A stretch of 52,470 nt of DNA from Patescibacteria group bacterium (GTDB lineage: Bacteria > Patescibacteriota > Minisyncoccia > JAHIHE01 > JAGLIN01): positions 1 to 52,470 of the forward strand of contig JAHYJV010000005.1 in assembly GCA_019428855.1 (NCBI GenBank), in the 5' to 3' direction. The position numbers and the translations under genes are program-made. Shown here piece after piece: positions 18,990 through 27,636 of this stretch. The notes beneath the pieces are model-generated. The model was not told the DNA's origin and did no database searches. It worked only from the letters and a program-made list of their open reading frames with translations. Every line of letters begins with the position of its first letter. Within the stretch, counting starts at the first letter, position 1.

Positions 18990-19538
18990 AGCTCTTTGTC
19001 AAAATGTGTGATGGTCAAGTATAGAGCAGTTTTGTCTGAAAGAAAATCGTAATTTACAGCTGTCATTCTGAGTGGTGGTAAAAAATCACAATACTATGTG
19101 CACAAAACCTAAATAGAAAGCAATTCAAAGCTAAGCTCGAAACTCTTCGCTAATCTCAAGGTAACAGATTTATGTTTGTCGAGGCACAAGTCTCCACAGC
19201 CCAAAAGAGACGATGAAACAAAGAGGAGACAACAGGAAGTGGTTGTGAGTCAAATAACCTCTCCTTAAGCAAGGAGGGGTTGGAGGTGGTTGCAAATTTC
19301 ACTAATATTTGTTCTTCTAACCGTAGTGGTAGCGGAGCGGAGGAATCATTCTTGACTAGCTCAGATATTAAAAATCATTATACCCAATTAAGAGGGATTC
19401 CTCCGCTCCGCTACCACTCGGGATGACTCTTAAAACATTTTTTGCTAATATTTTTCAAAGAAGTGCTGTGAATTGGTAATTTATCAATATCATTTTAGTA
19501 CTTCCGCGGTTATCCATTACCCTAATTAGTAGAGAGCC
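18990..19538. repeat. GGCTC-ended MITE-like element, copy 1 (about 550 bp)
   Basis: The left end AGCTCTTTGTCAAAATGTG at 18990 matches the left end of copy 2 at 20431. The right end, CGGTTATCCATTACCCTAAT up to AGAGAGCC at 19538, matches the right end of copy 2. The ends are imperfect inverted repeats (GGCTCT...GTG(G/A)TG against CCA(C/T)(C/T)AC...AGAGCC). The interior holds no gene; it contains a 23-bp perfect palindrome at 19325-19418 and REP-like CGGGATGAC sequence. This accounts for the gap between the DUF4012 gene and the IscU gene. Confidence 0.6.
19325..19418. repeat. 23-bp perfect inverted repeat within MITE copy 1
   Basis: 19325-19347 (beginning AGTGGTAGCGGAGCGGAGG) is the exact reverse complement of 19396-19418, with a 48-base loop. 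The arms are visibly more G+C-rich than the surroundings. Part of the arm recurs near 16510. Confidence 0.8.
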
Positions 19539-19608
19539 TCATTGCATTGACATATCTCTTAATTGTTTTAAAATGAAGACTAGTTAATATAATTTTAAAT
19601 CTATCTTT

Positions 19609-19977
19609 ATGTATACTAAAAAAGTAATTGAACATTTCACAAAACCACACAATTATGGTAAAATTGAAGAAGCAGATGCCATCGGTGAAGCTGGAAACCC
19701 AGTTTGCGGTGATTTAATGAAAATTTATCTCAAAGTGCAGAATAATGTTATCAAAGAAATAAAATTTGAGACTCTTGGTTGTGCCGCGGCCATTGCCACT
19801 TCTTCCATAACCACGGACTTGGCCAAGGGTAAAACTCTCACGGAGGCCCTGAACATCAGCAACCAGGATGTTGCAGATTCTCTGCAAGGTTTGCCACCAA
19901 TTAAAATGCATTGCTCTAATTTAGCAGCCAGTGCCTTGCATGACGCCATCAAAAAATATCAAAAAAATAATTTATAA
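19609..19977 (+). CDS. IscU/NifU-type iron-sulfur cluster scaffold
   Basis: A 122-residue IscU/NifU N-terminal-domain protein. It assembles iron-sulfur clusters from sulfur delivered by a cysteine desulfurase and passes them to apoproteins. All three cluster-binding cysteines are present: C33 in NPVCGD, C58 in LGCAAAIATSS and C102 in MHCSNLAA, as is the Asp after the first Cys. The last motif reads KMHCSNLA rather than the usual KVHCS, a minor variation. No cysteine desulfurase (iscS/sufS) is nearby. It starts the short gap-free lead-in to the pilin-like cluster, 17 bases before the first pilin gene. Confidence 0.9.
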   Translation: MYTKKVIEHFTKPHNYGKIEEADAIGEAGNPVCGDLMKIYLKVQNNVIKEIKFETLGCAAAIATSSITTDLAKGKTLTEALNISNQDVADSLQGLPPIKMHCSNLAASALHDAIKKYQKNNL

Positions 19978-19994
19978 TTTTTTTCTATATTTCC

Positions 19995-20420
19995 ATGAAA
20001 TACCTATCTCTTCAAAAAAGTGTTCTCCTTTTATTAATAATCTCTTTTTTCCCATTTGGACAAATTTTGCAAACAAATAGTATTAATATTGCAAATGCGA
20101 CATGTGTTCTTGATACTATTTGCGATAAAGCTGCCGGAGAAACGATGTTTAATTGCACCGATGATTGCCTCGATCCTGGTATTCCGCGTGTTGACTTTGA
20201 TGATATTCTAGACAGGCTAATTGAGTTTGTTTTAGGTATTGGTCTTATGTTTGCAGTCATTTTTCTCATCTGGTCAGGCACAATTTATGCTTCCTCTTCT
20301 GGTGATACCCAAAAGGCTGAGAATGCAAAAAAAACAATGAAATATGCCACTCTCGGCATAATTGTGATTGCCGTCTCGTATGCCTTAATTGTTATCCTTG
20401 ATACAATTTTTACTCCGTAA
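19995..20420 (+). CDS. T4SS-pilin-like two-helix protein, paralogue 1
   Basis: A 141-residue protein with a signal-peptide-like N-terminus (residues 1-34), then a short Cys-rich stretch with five cysteines (TCVLDTICDKAAGETMFNCT and DDCLDPG). Two membrane segments follow, IEFVLGIGLMFAVIFLIWSGTIY and a second after the basic linker QKAENAKKTMKYATLG. The layout and the G-x-x-Y-x-x-SSGDxQKAExAKK loop define the TrbC/VirB2-like T4SS_pilin family common in Patescibacteria. The Cys-rich insert before the first segment is shared only with paralogue 4. It follows the IscU gene after 17 bases. Confidence 0.8.
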   Translation: MKYLSLQKSVLLLLIISFFPFGQILQTNSINIANATCVLDTICDKAAGETMFNCTDDCLDPGIPRVDFDDILDRLIEFVLGIGLMFAVIFLIWSGTIYASSSGDTQKAENAKKTMKYATLGIIVIAVSYALIVILDTIFTP

Positions 20421-20430
20421 ATATAATATG

Positions 20431-20916
20431 GCTCTTTGTCAAAATGTGTGGTGATTGTCTTTCTGACCGCAGTGCAGTAGAAAAATCGCCCTGGACTGGC
20501 ACACATGTTCGAATATACGAGGCATCCTCATTAAATCAGTTTTAATTGGGGAATTGATATTAGATAAAATTTTATGAGATGGAGAGATATTTCTCGGCTC
20601 CTTATCGCCATTCGGGATGACTTCTTAAAGCATTTGTTTTAAATATCATTTTTCAGGGGTGTAGTGTGAATTGTTTATTATTTTGAATTACGAAATAGCT
20701 AAATTTGTCATGGTGAGCTTAAGTTTATGCTGAGCTGGTCGAAGTAAATCCATATTGATTGATTATATTTCGTGAGACTTCAATACTTCGACAAGCTCAG
20801 GGTGACATGGTGGGAGGCTTAGGGTGACAAGTATGTTGAATTTCGTAATCAAAACAATTTATCAATATAATTCTACCACTTCTTTAGTTATCCACCACAG
20901 TTATTAGTGTAGAGCC
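20431..20916. repeat. GGCTC-ended MITE-like element, copy 2 (486 bp)
   Basis: The left end GGCTCTTTGTCAAAATGTGT followed by GGTGATT and the right end ATCCACCACAGTTATTAGTG up to AGAGCC form imperfect terminal inverted repeats (GGCTCT with N12 and GTGGTG against CACCAC with N12 and AGAGCC). The interior has no gene. It carries the REP-like segment shared with 8257-8333, and a second, smaller inverted-repeat element at 20681-20854. It separates pilin-like genes 1 and 2. Confidence 0.65.
20681..20854. repeat. TTTGAATTACGAAAT-ended element nested in MITE copy 2
   Basis: TTTTGAATTACGAAAT at 20681-20696 and ATTTCGTAATCAAAA at 20840-20854 are inverted repeats differing by one base. They match the ends of the perfect element at 48631-48783. 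Inside are GTCATGGTGAGC and CTTCGACAAGCTCAGGGTGA, a very widespread REP-type sequence. The element appears inserted into the larger repeat. Confidence 0.6.
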
Positions 20917-20975
20917 TATTATATTTGACTAAAAATGAGAAAAATGCAATAATATAAAAAATAATCAATATCGCT

Positions 20976-21311
20976 ATGTTAAAAATTAGTTTTGCACTTT
21001 ACGGCTTCCTGCTACTATTTATAACTAATGTCAGTTCTGCTTCTGCACAATGGGTCCTACCTAATAATCATGGTTTATTAGACGATTTAGATGTCGGTAT
21101 ACTTCGCATAACAAATTGGTTGCTAGGTTTTACAACTTCCATCGCCGTACTGGCTCTTATTTGGGGTGGATTAAACTATATCTCTTCTTCTGGTGATGCT
21201 CAAAAAGCGGAACTGGCCAAAAAAATTATCTATTATGCAGCCATCGGACTAACTATGTCGGGAGTAGCTTATGCCTTTGTCAATTTAATTGCCACTAAAT
21301 TATTAATTTAA
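20976..21311 (+). CDS. T4SS-pilin-like two-helix protein, paralogue 2
   Basis: A 111-residue protein with an N-terminal signal segment (FALYGFLLLFITNVSSASAQ, probable cleavage after SASA), then ILRITNWLLGFTTSIAVLAL, the small-residue loop GLNYISSSGDAQKAELAKKI, and a second membrane segment. It is a close relative of the other four pilin-like proteins. It lacks the Cys-rich insert. The next paralogue begins 5 bases after the stop. The likely role is a surface filament or channel subunit, by family; no VirB4, VirB6 or coupling-protein genes are visible in this window. Confidence 0.8.
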   Translation: MLKISFALYGFLLLFITNVSSASAQWVLPNNHGLLDDLDVGILRITNWLLGFTTSIAVLALIWGGLNYISSSGDAQKAELAKKIIYYAAIGLTMSGVAYAFVNLIATKLLI

Positions 21312-21316
21312 TTAAT

Positions 21317-21676
21317 ATGCTAAAAAAAACTAAACTGTTCCTCTATACAAATATATTTTCAGTTTTGACAACTCTGTCACTATTTATTTCAGAAAAAGTG
21401 AAAGCGGAGGGATGGAATATGCCTCCTCCTCCCGTTGGAGCTCCAGCAAGTTTCGATAATACTTTAATAAAAATTACCAATTGGATTTTGGGATTTACCT
21501 CAGCCATTGCAGTCCTAGCTTTAATCGGGGGTGGAATTGTATATATGACTTCCGCGGGAGATGAAGGCAAAGCAGAAACTGGCAAAAAGACGGTAAGTTA
21601 TGGAGTGATTGGCCTAGTTATTGCGGGCCTTGCCTACGCTATTGTCAATGTTATCGTGACAAAAATTATCGGATAA
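21317..21676 (+). CDS. T4SS-pilin-like two-helix protein, paralogue 3
   Basis: A 119-residue protein with signal peptide (residues 1-30), a short Pro-rich MPPPPVGAPASF stretch, then LIKITNWILGFTSAIAVLAL, loop GGGIVYMTSAGDEGKAETGK, and a second membrane segment. It shares the KITNWILGF signature with paralogues 2, 4 and 5. It starts 5 bases after paralogue 2 and ends 16 bases before paralogue 4, which implies cotranscription. Confidence 0.8.
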   Translation: MLKKTKLFLYTNIFSVLTTLSLFISEKVKAEGWNMPPPPVGAPASFDNTLIKITNWILGFTSAIAVLALIGGGIVYMTSAGDEGKAETGKKTVSYGVIGLVIAGLAYAIVNVIVTKIIG

Positions 21677-21692
21677 ATTTTAAAAAAACATT

Positions 21693-22247
21693 ATGAAATC
21701 AAAGCAACTAATCAATGCTATAGCACTCGCATTTTTCATTCTCAGTTTTTCTTTTCTCAGCTTTGTGCCAGTTATGGCAGAGTGCGGCACAACTATTGGA
21801 ACGCTTGAGAGAATTGAAATATGCGATGTAGGAAAATCAGGAGGAGAAATAACAAAAGCTAACCAAGCAAGAGGTGGGGTAAAGACATGTGCAGACATTG
21901 GCGATACTGATGCAACAACCTCAACGATGAAATTAAAATGTAAAGCTGATTGCACGATTGATTCCAGTATGTGTACTGGTGGATTTAATATAGGAGTTGC
22001 ACCAGATAGTGCTCCTGAAGATTTTGATGATGCTATATTAAATTTAACCAATTGGATTCTCGGTTTTGCAGCTTCAATTGCAGTTCTCGCTTTAATTTGG
22101 GGTGGTGTGCAATACATGACCTCCGCTGGAGATACATCAAAAGCAGAAAATGGTAAAAAAACAGTGAGTGCTGGTTTAATTGGCCTCGTTCTTGCCGGAA
22201 TAGCCTTTGCTATTGTCAAGGTTGTAGTAGAAGTAATTTTGACATAA
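21693..22247 (+). CDS. T4SS-pilin-like two-helix protein, paralogue 4 (Cys-rich insert)
   Basis: At 184 residues this is the longest of the five. After the signal segment comes an extracytoplasmic insert with five cysteines (ECGTTIG, IEICDVG, KTCADIG, LKCKADC, SMCTGG), an even longer version of the insert in paralogue 1. The insert may be disulfide-bonded. The common part follows: AILNLTNWILGFAASIAVLA, loop GVQYMTSAGDTSKAENGKKT and the second membrane segment. It may be a minor or tip subunit compared with the short paralogues; that is inference from the extra domain only. Confidence 0.78.
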   Translation: MKSKQLINAIALAFFILSFSFLSFVPVMAECGTTIGTLERIEICDVGKSGGEITKANQARGGVKTCADIGDTDATTSTMKLKCKADCTIDSSMCTGGFNIGVAPDSAPEDFDDAILNLTNWILGFAASIAVLALIWGGVQYMTSAGDTSKAENGKKTVSAGLIGLVLAGIAFAIVKVVVEVILT

Positions 22248-22296
22248 AATATATCATCTTACGCTTAATTATACTTAATCTTAATAAAGAAAGGAG

Positions 22297-22668
22297 GTGA
22301 AAAAAATGACAAAACTATTTAAAACAATTACAGCATCTATTGCAACTTATGCCTTAGTATTTTCGGCCAATGTAACTTTAGCAGCAGAGAAAATTTCAGG
22401 ATGGGGAACCAAAGAGTCTCCTTCATTTGTACCAACAGATATCCGAGGAGCAATTATGAACCTGACAAACTGGATCTTAGGATTTATCTCAATTATTGCC
22501 ACACTGGTAATCATCTATGGTGGTGTATTATATCTTACTGCAGCTGGAAATGACGATAATGTTGCCACCGCAAAGAAAACTATTTCCTATGGCATTATCG
22601 GAGTTGTTATCGCTGGTTTAGCTTATGCGATGGTCATCGTCGTTTCTACAGTTATCTTGAGTTCATAA
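22297..22668 (+). CDS. T4SS-pilin-like two-helix protein, paralogue 5
   Basis: A 123-residue protein with a signal segment, MNLTNWILGFISIIATLVII, the loop GGVLYLTAAGNDDNVATAKK and a terminal membrane segment. A strong Shine-Dalgarno AAAGGAGGTG lies 8 to 12 bases before the ATG pair at 22297 and 22306, the best ribosome-binding site in the cluster, which suggests it is the most highly translated subunit. An intrinsic terminator follows at 22687, closing the operon. Confidence 0.8.
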   Translation: MKKMTKLFKTITASIATYALVFSANVTLAAEKISGWGTKESPSFVPTDIRGAIMNLTNWILGFISIIATLVIIYGGVLYLTAAGNDDNVATAKKTISYGIIGVVIAGLAYAMVIVVSTVILSS

Positions 22669-22686
22669 TACAACTTTGTATTTTTA

Positions 22687-22714
22687 AAAAAGAGACATTT
22701 ATGTCTCTTTTTTT
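22687..22714 (+). terminator. intrinsic terminator after the pilin-like genes
   Basis: AAAAGAGACAT and ATGTCTCTTTT pair with a two-base loop extension and run into T. It separates the plus-strand pilin genes from the convergent glycan locus. Confidence 0.85.
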
Positions 22715-22725
22715 ATTGTTTTGAT

Positions 22726-23679
22726 TTAATAAAAAAAATAGTCCTGTCTAGTACAATGTAAAAAAAAGATAATTAATATAAAAATAATCAACAAAGGTTT
22801 TATATAGATTGGGGTTAAATATATAAGAGATCTCAAATCTCCTCGAATAATATAATACAAAGAATCTCTTATTACTGAATACATTTTTAGGGGAAATTTC
22901 AAATATAACTTCTTACCATATTTTTTATCTAGCAATTTATGCTGCTCTTCTAATGTCTTCCTGTCGAAAGTCGATGTTTTTGAACTTTCATGTATTCTGA
23001 ATCCTCCTAAAAAACGATTGATATGCACGAATTTCTTTTTCCTTATTCCAGCTCTCAAAAAAAAATCATAATCCATAATAAAACTTATATTTTTATCAAT
23101 CATTCCAATTTCAGAAAAAAGTTTTCTCTTCCAAAAAGCACTTTGATTTGACAGCGACATTCTACAATACCAATAACTCGTCAAATAAAAAGGGGTAAAT
23201 TTAAACTTACGCCACACTTTATCAGTCTTGTTAATTTTAAGTCTATTTCCAAAAATAATATCAGCATTAGAATGTGCCTTAAATTCATTTGCAACAGCAA
23301 GGAATGCTTTTGGCAGATATATATCGTCTGAATTTTGCCACCCAACAATATTTCCTGTTGCTTTTAAAAATCCCTTATTCAATGCATCTCCTTGACCCTC
23401 GTCTTTTTCGCTCACCCAATAACTTATATATTTTTCATATTTTTTAATTATTTCTACGCTATTATCCGTTGACCCCCCGTCTATAATAATATATTCCAAG
23501 TTGGGATAATTCTGATTTAAAACACTTAAAATAGTCCTTTCTAAAAATTCCCCCTGATTGAAGGAAGGAGTTACAATTGAGATCTTTGGATATGATAAAT
23601 CTTTTTTTAAAATTACTTTCTCATTAAAAAAAGGTTTAGAAGTAAAACTTTTAATTTTTTTGGAGGTTATTTTGTTCAT
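22726..23679 (-). CDS. GT2-family glycosyltransferase
   Basis: A 317-residue GT-A enzyme. Motifs are ISIVTPSFNQGEFLERTILS, the nucleotide-binding IIIDGGSTDNS, NKGFLKATGNIVGWQNSDD with the DxD-equivalent metal site, and the acceptor-side D in MDYDFFLRAG. The C-terminal 25 residues are hydrophobic (LLIIFILIIFFLHC) and probably anchor the enzyme in the membrane. It is the last gene of the minus-strand polysaccharide locus and converges on the pilin operon. Confidence 0.85.
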   Translation of the reverse strand: MNKITSKKIKSFTSKPFFNEKVILKKDLSYPKISIVTPSFNQGEFLERTILSVLNQNYPNLEYIIIDGGSTDNSVEIIKKYEKYISYWVSEKDEGQGDALNKGFLKATGNIVGWQNSDDIYLPKAFLAVANEFKAHSNADIIFGNRLKINKTDKVWRKFKFTPFYLTSYWYCRMSLSNQSAFWKRKLFSEIGMIDKNISFIMDYDFFLRAGIRKKKFVHINRFLGGFRIHESSKTSTFDRKTLEEQHKLLDKKYGKKLYLKFPLKMYSVIRDSLYYIIRGDLRSLIYLTPIYIKPLLIIFILIIFFLHCTRQDYFFY

Positions 23680-23733
23680 TTAATTGTCTTTAGTATCTTC
23701 TCTATTAATATCAAATAATTTATAATATTTATT

Positions 23734-24671
23734 TCACAAATATTTTTTACTAAACCATACTATTGTTTTTTTTAATTCCTTCATCAAGATTGACTTTCGG
23801 CTCCCAATTCAATTTTTCTTTAGCAAGACTTATGTCTGGTTTTCTTTGGATTGGATCATCTTGCGGAAGTTTTTGTAAATAATGCTACTTTTGCTTTCGG
23901 GAATTGTTTCAAGAATCTTTTTAGATAGCTCACTAATTGTAAATTCATTTTGATTTCCAATGTTAACCGGACCTATAAAATTTATTTTATTATTCATCAT
24001 TTTAATCATTCCTTCTATTAAATCATCGATATATTGAAAAGATCTTGTTTGACTCCCGTCTCCATAAATTGTGATATCTTTATTTTTAAGTGCTTAAATA
24101 ATAAAATTAGAAACAACCCGTCCATCATTTGAGCTCATATTCGGTCCATATGTATTAAAGATTCTTATTATTCTTATATCCATTTTATTTTCTCTGTAAT
24201 AATCCATAAACAAAGTTTCGCAACATCGCTTTCCTTCATCATAACACGACCTTAAGCCAATTGGATTAACATTTCCCCAATAGCTTTCTTTTTGCGGATG
24301 CTCCAGGGGGTTACCATAAACCTCAGAAGTTGAAGCTTGTAGAATACTTGCATTATTTTGCTTAGCAAGATTGAGCATATTTATAGCACCCATTATATTT
24401 GTTTGAATTGTTTTTATAGGATTAATTTGATATTGAATCGGAGAAGCTGGACATGCAAGATTGTATATTTTATCAATTTCTAATTTTATAGGTTTTATTA
24501 CATCATGTTTATAAATCTATAATTTTTATCATTTATTAAATCTGCAATATTATCTTTACTTCCAGTAATTAAATTATCTATACAAATTACCTTGTTACCT
24601 TCATTTAAAAGTCTTTTAGAAAGATGAGAGCCAATAAATCCCGCGCCACCCATGATTAATATTCTTTTCAT
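23734..24671 (-). pseudogene. UDP-glucuronate decarboxylase (UDP-xylose synthase), broken
   Basis: The minus strand starts [20 protein letters not shown] at 24671 and follows the UXS family in order: [40 protein letters not shown], the catalytic [36 protein letters not shown], and a tail ending near 23734. The reading frame breaks after the first 56 codons, has a stop in place of a Gln codon after SNFII, shifts again before the PQDDP region and once more near the end in an A-run. With three frameshifts and one nonsense codon it is not functional as written. Only 24094-24393 remains a continuous ORF. Total length fits a normal UXS of about 312 residues. Confidence 0.85.
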
Positions 24672-24699
24672 TTTTTAATTTTTAATATTTTTGATATTA

Positions 24700-25806
24700 T
24701 TACACAATCATTTCATATATTTTTTGAGTTTCTTTGGCTGTTTTTTCCCAACTAAAATTAGCCAATCTTTTCTCTGCTTTTATTCTCAAACTATTTAGCA
24801 ATTCAGGGCTACTTATCGCTGTTTTAACAGAGTGTATCACTGAATCTACGCTATAAGGATCAAAATAAATTGCTGCATCACCAGCTACCTCAGACAAAGA
24901 GCTTGTGTTGCTACAAAGAACTGGACAATCAGAAGCGAATGCCTCGAGAATTGGCAAACCAAATCCTTCATAAAGAGATGGGAAAATAAAGAATAAAGCC
25001 TTTTTATAGATATATGATAATAATGAATCTGGTATATTATATTGCTTTAATTGATTACTAATGTTTAATAATAAAAATAAATTTGCTTCACTTTTTGTAA
25101 ATTTATCTCCTCCAATACAAACAATATGAATTTCGCGCTCTTTTTGTAAAATTGATGCTACGGATTTTATAAATAATTCAAAGTTTTTATATTCCTGTCT
25201 ATTGCCAACAAAAAGAATAAAAGTTTTGGGAAGTTTCATTATATTGTAATCAATATTATTAATTTTACTCTGAGAATAACCAAGATATATAACATTTATT
25301 TTTTCCGCCGGAATATTAAAAATTTCTATAAGATCGTTTTTAGTATTATTTGATATTGCAATAATTTTTGAAGCTCTGTTGGCTAGGTATCTCTTTCTTT
25401 TTGTTGTAATTTTATCTTTTGGAAAATGTTCTGGAAATTTTTCATGTATCATATCATAAACGGTCAAAACAAACGGCTTATTACCTATAAATTTCAAAAA
25501 ATAAGGATTATAGTAAGTTGGATGGAAAACATCAAACTTACTATATCTTAAATACTGCTCAGAAAATAAATTATTAAAAATATTAATTATTTTTTTCTTT
25601 CCTCTAAAGTTACATTTTGGAAATAATGTTAAATAATACTTAAATTCAGCATCTAATAAGTAATAATTATTCGTAAATAATATTAATAAATCAACATCAG
25701 CTAAATTGTCATTCTTTAAATTTCTTATTAACTCAACATAATATCTAGAGATTCCTCCATAAACTTGTGCTGAAAATATTTGATGATCATATAAAATTTT
25801 CATCAT
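24700..25806 (-). CDS. GT4-family glycosyltransferase
   Basis: A 368-residue GT-B enzyme. Motifs are YGGISRYYVELIRNLK near the N-terminus, TVYDMIHEKFPEHF, IAISNNTKNDLIEIF, LFVGNRQEYKNFELF and the E-x7-E block PSLYEGFGLPILEAFASDCP. Its start codon overlaps the stop of the upstream sugar-nucleotide dehydratase gene (TAATGATG), which indicates translational coupling. Donor unknown; a GDP-activated deoxyhexose made by the neighbour is a reasonable guess only. Confidence 0.88.
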   Translation of the reverse strand: MMKILYDHQIFSAQVYGGISRYYVELIRNLKNDNLADVDLLILFTNNYYLLDAEFKYYLTLFPKCNFRGKKKIINIFNNLFSEQYLRYSKFDVFHPTYYNPYFLKFIGNKPFVLTVYDMIHEKFPEHFPKDKITTKRKRYLANRASKIIAISNNTKNDLIEIFNIPAEKINVIYLGYSQSKINNIDYNIMKLPKTFILFVGNRQEYKNFELFIKSVASILQKEREIHIVCIGGDKFTKSEANLFLLLNISNQLKQYNIPDSLLSYIYKKALFFIFPSLYEGFGLPILEAFASDCPVLCSNTSSLSEVAGDAAIYFDPYSVDSVIHSVKTAISSPELLNSLRIKAEKRLANFSWEKTAKETQKIYEMIV

Positions 25807-26786
25807 TATCTTATAAAATTAGTATTATTAGAAAATTCATCAATTAAGATATCCAAAACTTTATAAAAACTCATTTCATATGTCCAGTTTAATTCAATCC
25901 GAGCTTTTTCTGGATTACCATAAATATCTTTGATTTCTGTCGCCCTAAATAAAGATTTTTTAATGATAATCTTTTCTTTACTGATTCTTAATCTATCAAA
26001 AACATAATAAATTATTTCTCTCAAGCTAATTGATTTTCCAGAACATATTATATAATCATCTGGTTTATCATTTTGCATCATTAAATAAATAGCTTCAACA
26101 TATTTTGGAGCATAGCCAAAATCTCTTTTAATATCTATATTTCCCACTTCTAATGCTTTTTGCTTGCCTTTTTTAATATTAATAGCTGACTTTATAATTT
26201 TTTTGATAATAAAATCATCTCTTCTAAAAATTGATTCATGATTAAATAAAATCCCAGAAACCGCAAACAAACCATATGCCTCTCTATAATTTATAGTTAT
26301 TAAATGTGCTGTTGCTTTTGAAATGCCATACGGACTTACAGGATGCAAAATGGAATTCTCTGTAAATGGTAAACTATTTACAGTTCCAAACATTTCACTA
26401 CTAGATGCTTGGTAAAACTTAATCATCTTTTTATTTTTTTTTATTATTTCAAGAATATTCGCTACGGAAAGTATATTAAAACTTAATGTTTCAAGCGGTT
26501 TATTAAAAGAGATTCCAACTGAACTTTGCGCCGCTAAATTATATATTTCATCTGGTTCATATTTTTTAATAATTTTTGTAATACTTGACAAATCTAATAA
26601 ATCACAAACAGCAAATTTAATTTTAGGAACAACGCCTAAATATTCTAAGTTTCTAGCACTTTTTTTAAAATTTGAATTATTCCTATGTCTTAATAAACCT
26701 ATAACTTTATAGTTTTTTTTTAATAATAATTTTGCCAAATAAGCTCCATCTTGGCTCGTTATCCCAGTAATTATTGCTGTCTTCAT
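25806..26786 (-). CDS. GDP-mannose 4,6-dehydratase-family SDR enzyme
   Basis: A 326-residue extended short-chain dehydrogenase. The Rossmann start MKTAIITGITSQDGAYLAKL, the active-site SSSEMFG and YGISK (YxxxK) and GILFNHES are GMD hallmarks. It differs from the canonical gmd at 31468 in the following block (FRRDDFIIKKI instead of [12 protein letters not shown]) and is shorter, so it may act on another GDP-hexose or be a 4-reductase of the same family (GDP-6-deoxy-sugar formation). It overlaps the downstream GT4 gene by one base and follows the methyltransferase gene. Confidence 0.75.
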   Translation of the reverse strand: MKTAIITGITSQDGAYLAKLLLKKNYKVIGLLRHRNNSNFKKSARNLEYLGVVPKIKFAVCDLLDLSSITKIIKKYEPDEIYNLAAQSSVGISFNKPLETLSFNILSVANILEIIKKNKKMIKFYQASSSEMFGTVNSLPFTENSILHPVSPYGISKATAHLITINYREAYGLFAVSGILFNHESIFRRDDFIIKKIIKSAINIKKGKQKALEVGNIDIKRDFGYAPKYVEAIYLMMQNDKPDDYIICSGKSISLREIIYYVFDRLRISKEKIIIKKSLFRATEIKDIYGNPEKARIELNWTYEMSFYKVLDILIDEFSNNTNFIR

Positions 26787-26794
26787 AAATTATG

Positions 26795-27568
26795 TTAATT
26801 TACTTTTTTTAATAATTCATTATCATCCCAGGTTTTGCTTTTATATGCTTTTTTAAGAAAATTTAAAAGCCCTTTTTTTGACAATTTTACTAAAATGTTA
26901 AAAACATTAATATCTATCTTTTTTTTAGTCAACAAATGAACAGATACTTTGTCAGTATATAAATTTAAATGATATTTATCTGCAATAAATTGCAGTGTTT
27001 TTACACTAAAAAAAGAAATATGCTGTCCATGGTCTAATCCATAATACCACCAATCGCTTGGTTTTGGTATAGACAGGGGCAATATGTTTGTAGTAAACAG
27101 GATGGAGTCAGAATATTGAAGGATGCACTTTATATCTTCGATCGGATTTACAAAATGTTCAAATACTTCAAAAGATGTTATCAGCTCATATCTCTCGTTT
27201 TCATTATGCTCAAACCCTTTAGCCAGTAAATTTTCAGAGTATTTGTCTTGCCAATAATAATTTATTCCGATGTCTCTCATAAGTCTGGTAAATATCCCAT
27301 AGCCACCCCCATAATCTAAAAATTTTTTATTTTTATTAAAGAAGAAATAAATTAATACTGAAACAATATTAGATAAGATTATATTTCTTACTAATATGCC
27401 TGTGTCAGTATTGTTTATACATTCACGATATGACTCTTTTATCCAATACGGATTCTCTGTCTGCAAAAAACTGCAATTTTCACAATAAAAATAATCAATT
27501 TCATATTTATTTAAAATTTTTGAAGTAAAGATCCTAGTATTATTCTTGTTGCATATTTTACATTTCAT
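26795..27568 (-). CDS. class I methyltransferase with N-terminal zinc site
   Basis: A 257-residue protein starting with a four-Cys putative zinc site (CKICNKNNT, then YFYCENCSF). It is followed by a SAM-binding motif FLDYGGGYGIFTRLM, an ITSFEVFEHFVNP block and HISFFSVKTLQFIADKYHL. This matches Methyltransf_23-type enzymes found in glycan loci, which often methylate sugars. The substrate is not known. It lies 8 bases upstream of the GMD-like gene and so belongs to the same transcription unit. Confidence 0.8.
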   Translation of the reverse strand: MKCKICNKNNTRIFTSKILNKYEIDYFYCENCSFLQTENPYWIKESYRECINNTDTGILVRNIILSNIVSVLIYFFFNKNKKFLDYGGGYGIFTRLMRDIGINYYWQDKYSENLLAKGFEHNENERYELITSFEVFEHFVNPIEDIKCILQYSDSILFTTNILPLSIPKPSDWWYYGLDHGQHISFFSVKTLQFIADKYHLNLYTDKVSVHLLTKKKIDINVFNILVKLSKKGLLNFLKKAYKSKTWDDNELLKKVN

Positions 27569-27636
27569 AACTTACACCTTTAATAAATTTTATATTTATT
27601 TTTAAATCATCAGATACACTTCTTTCTAATATAAAA

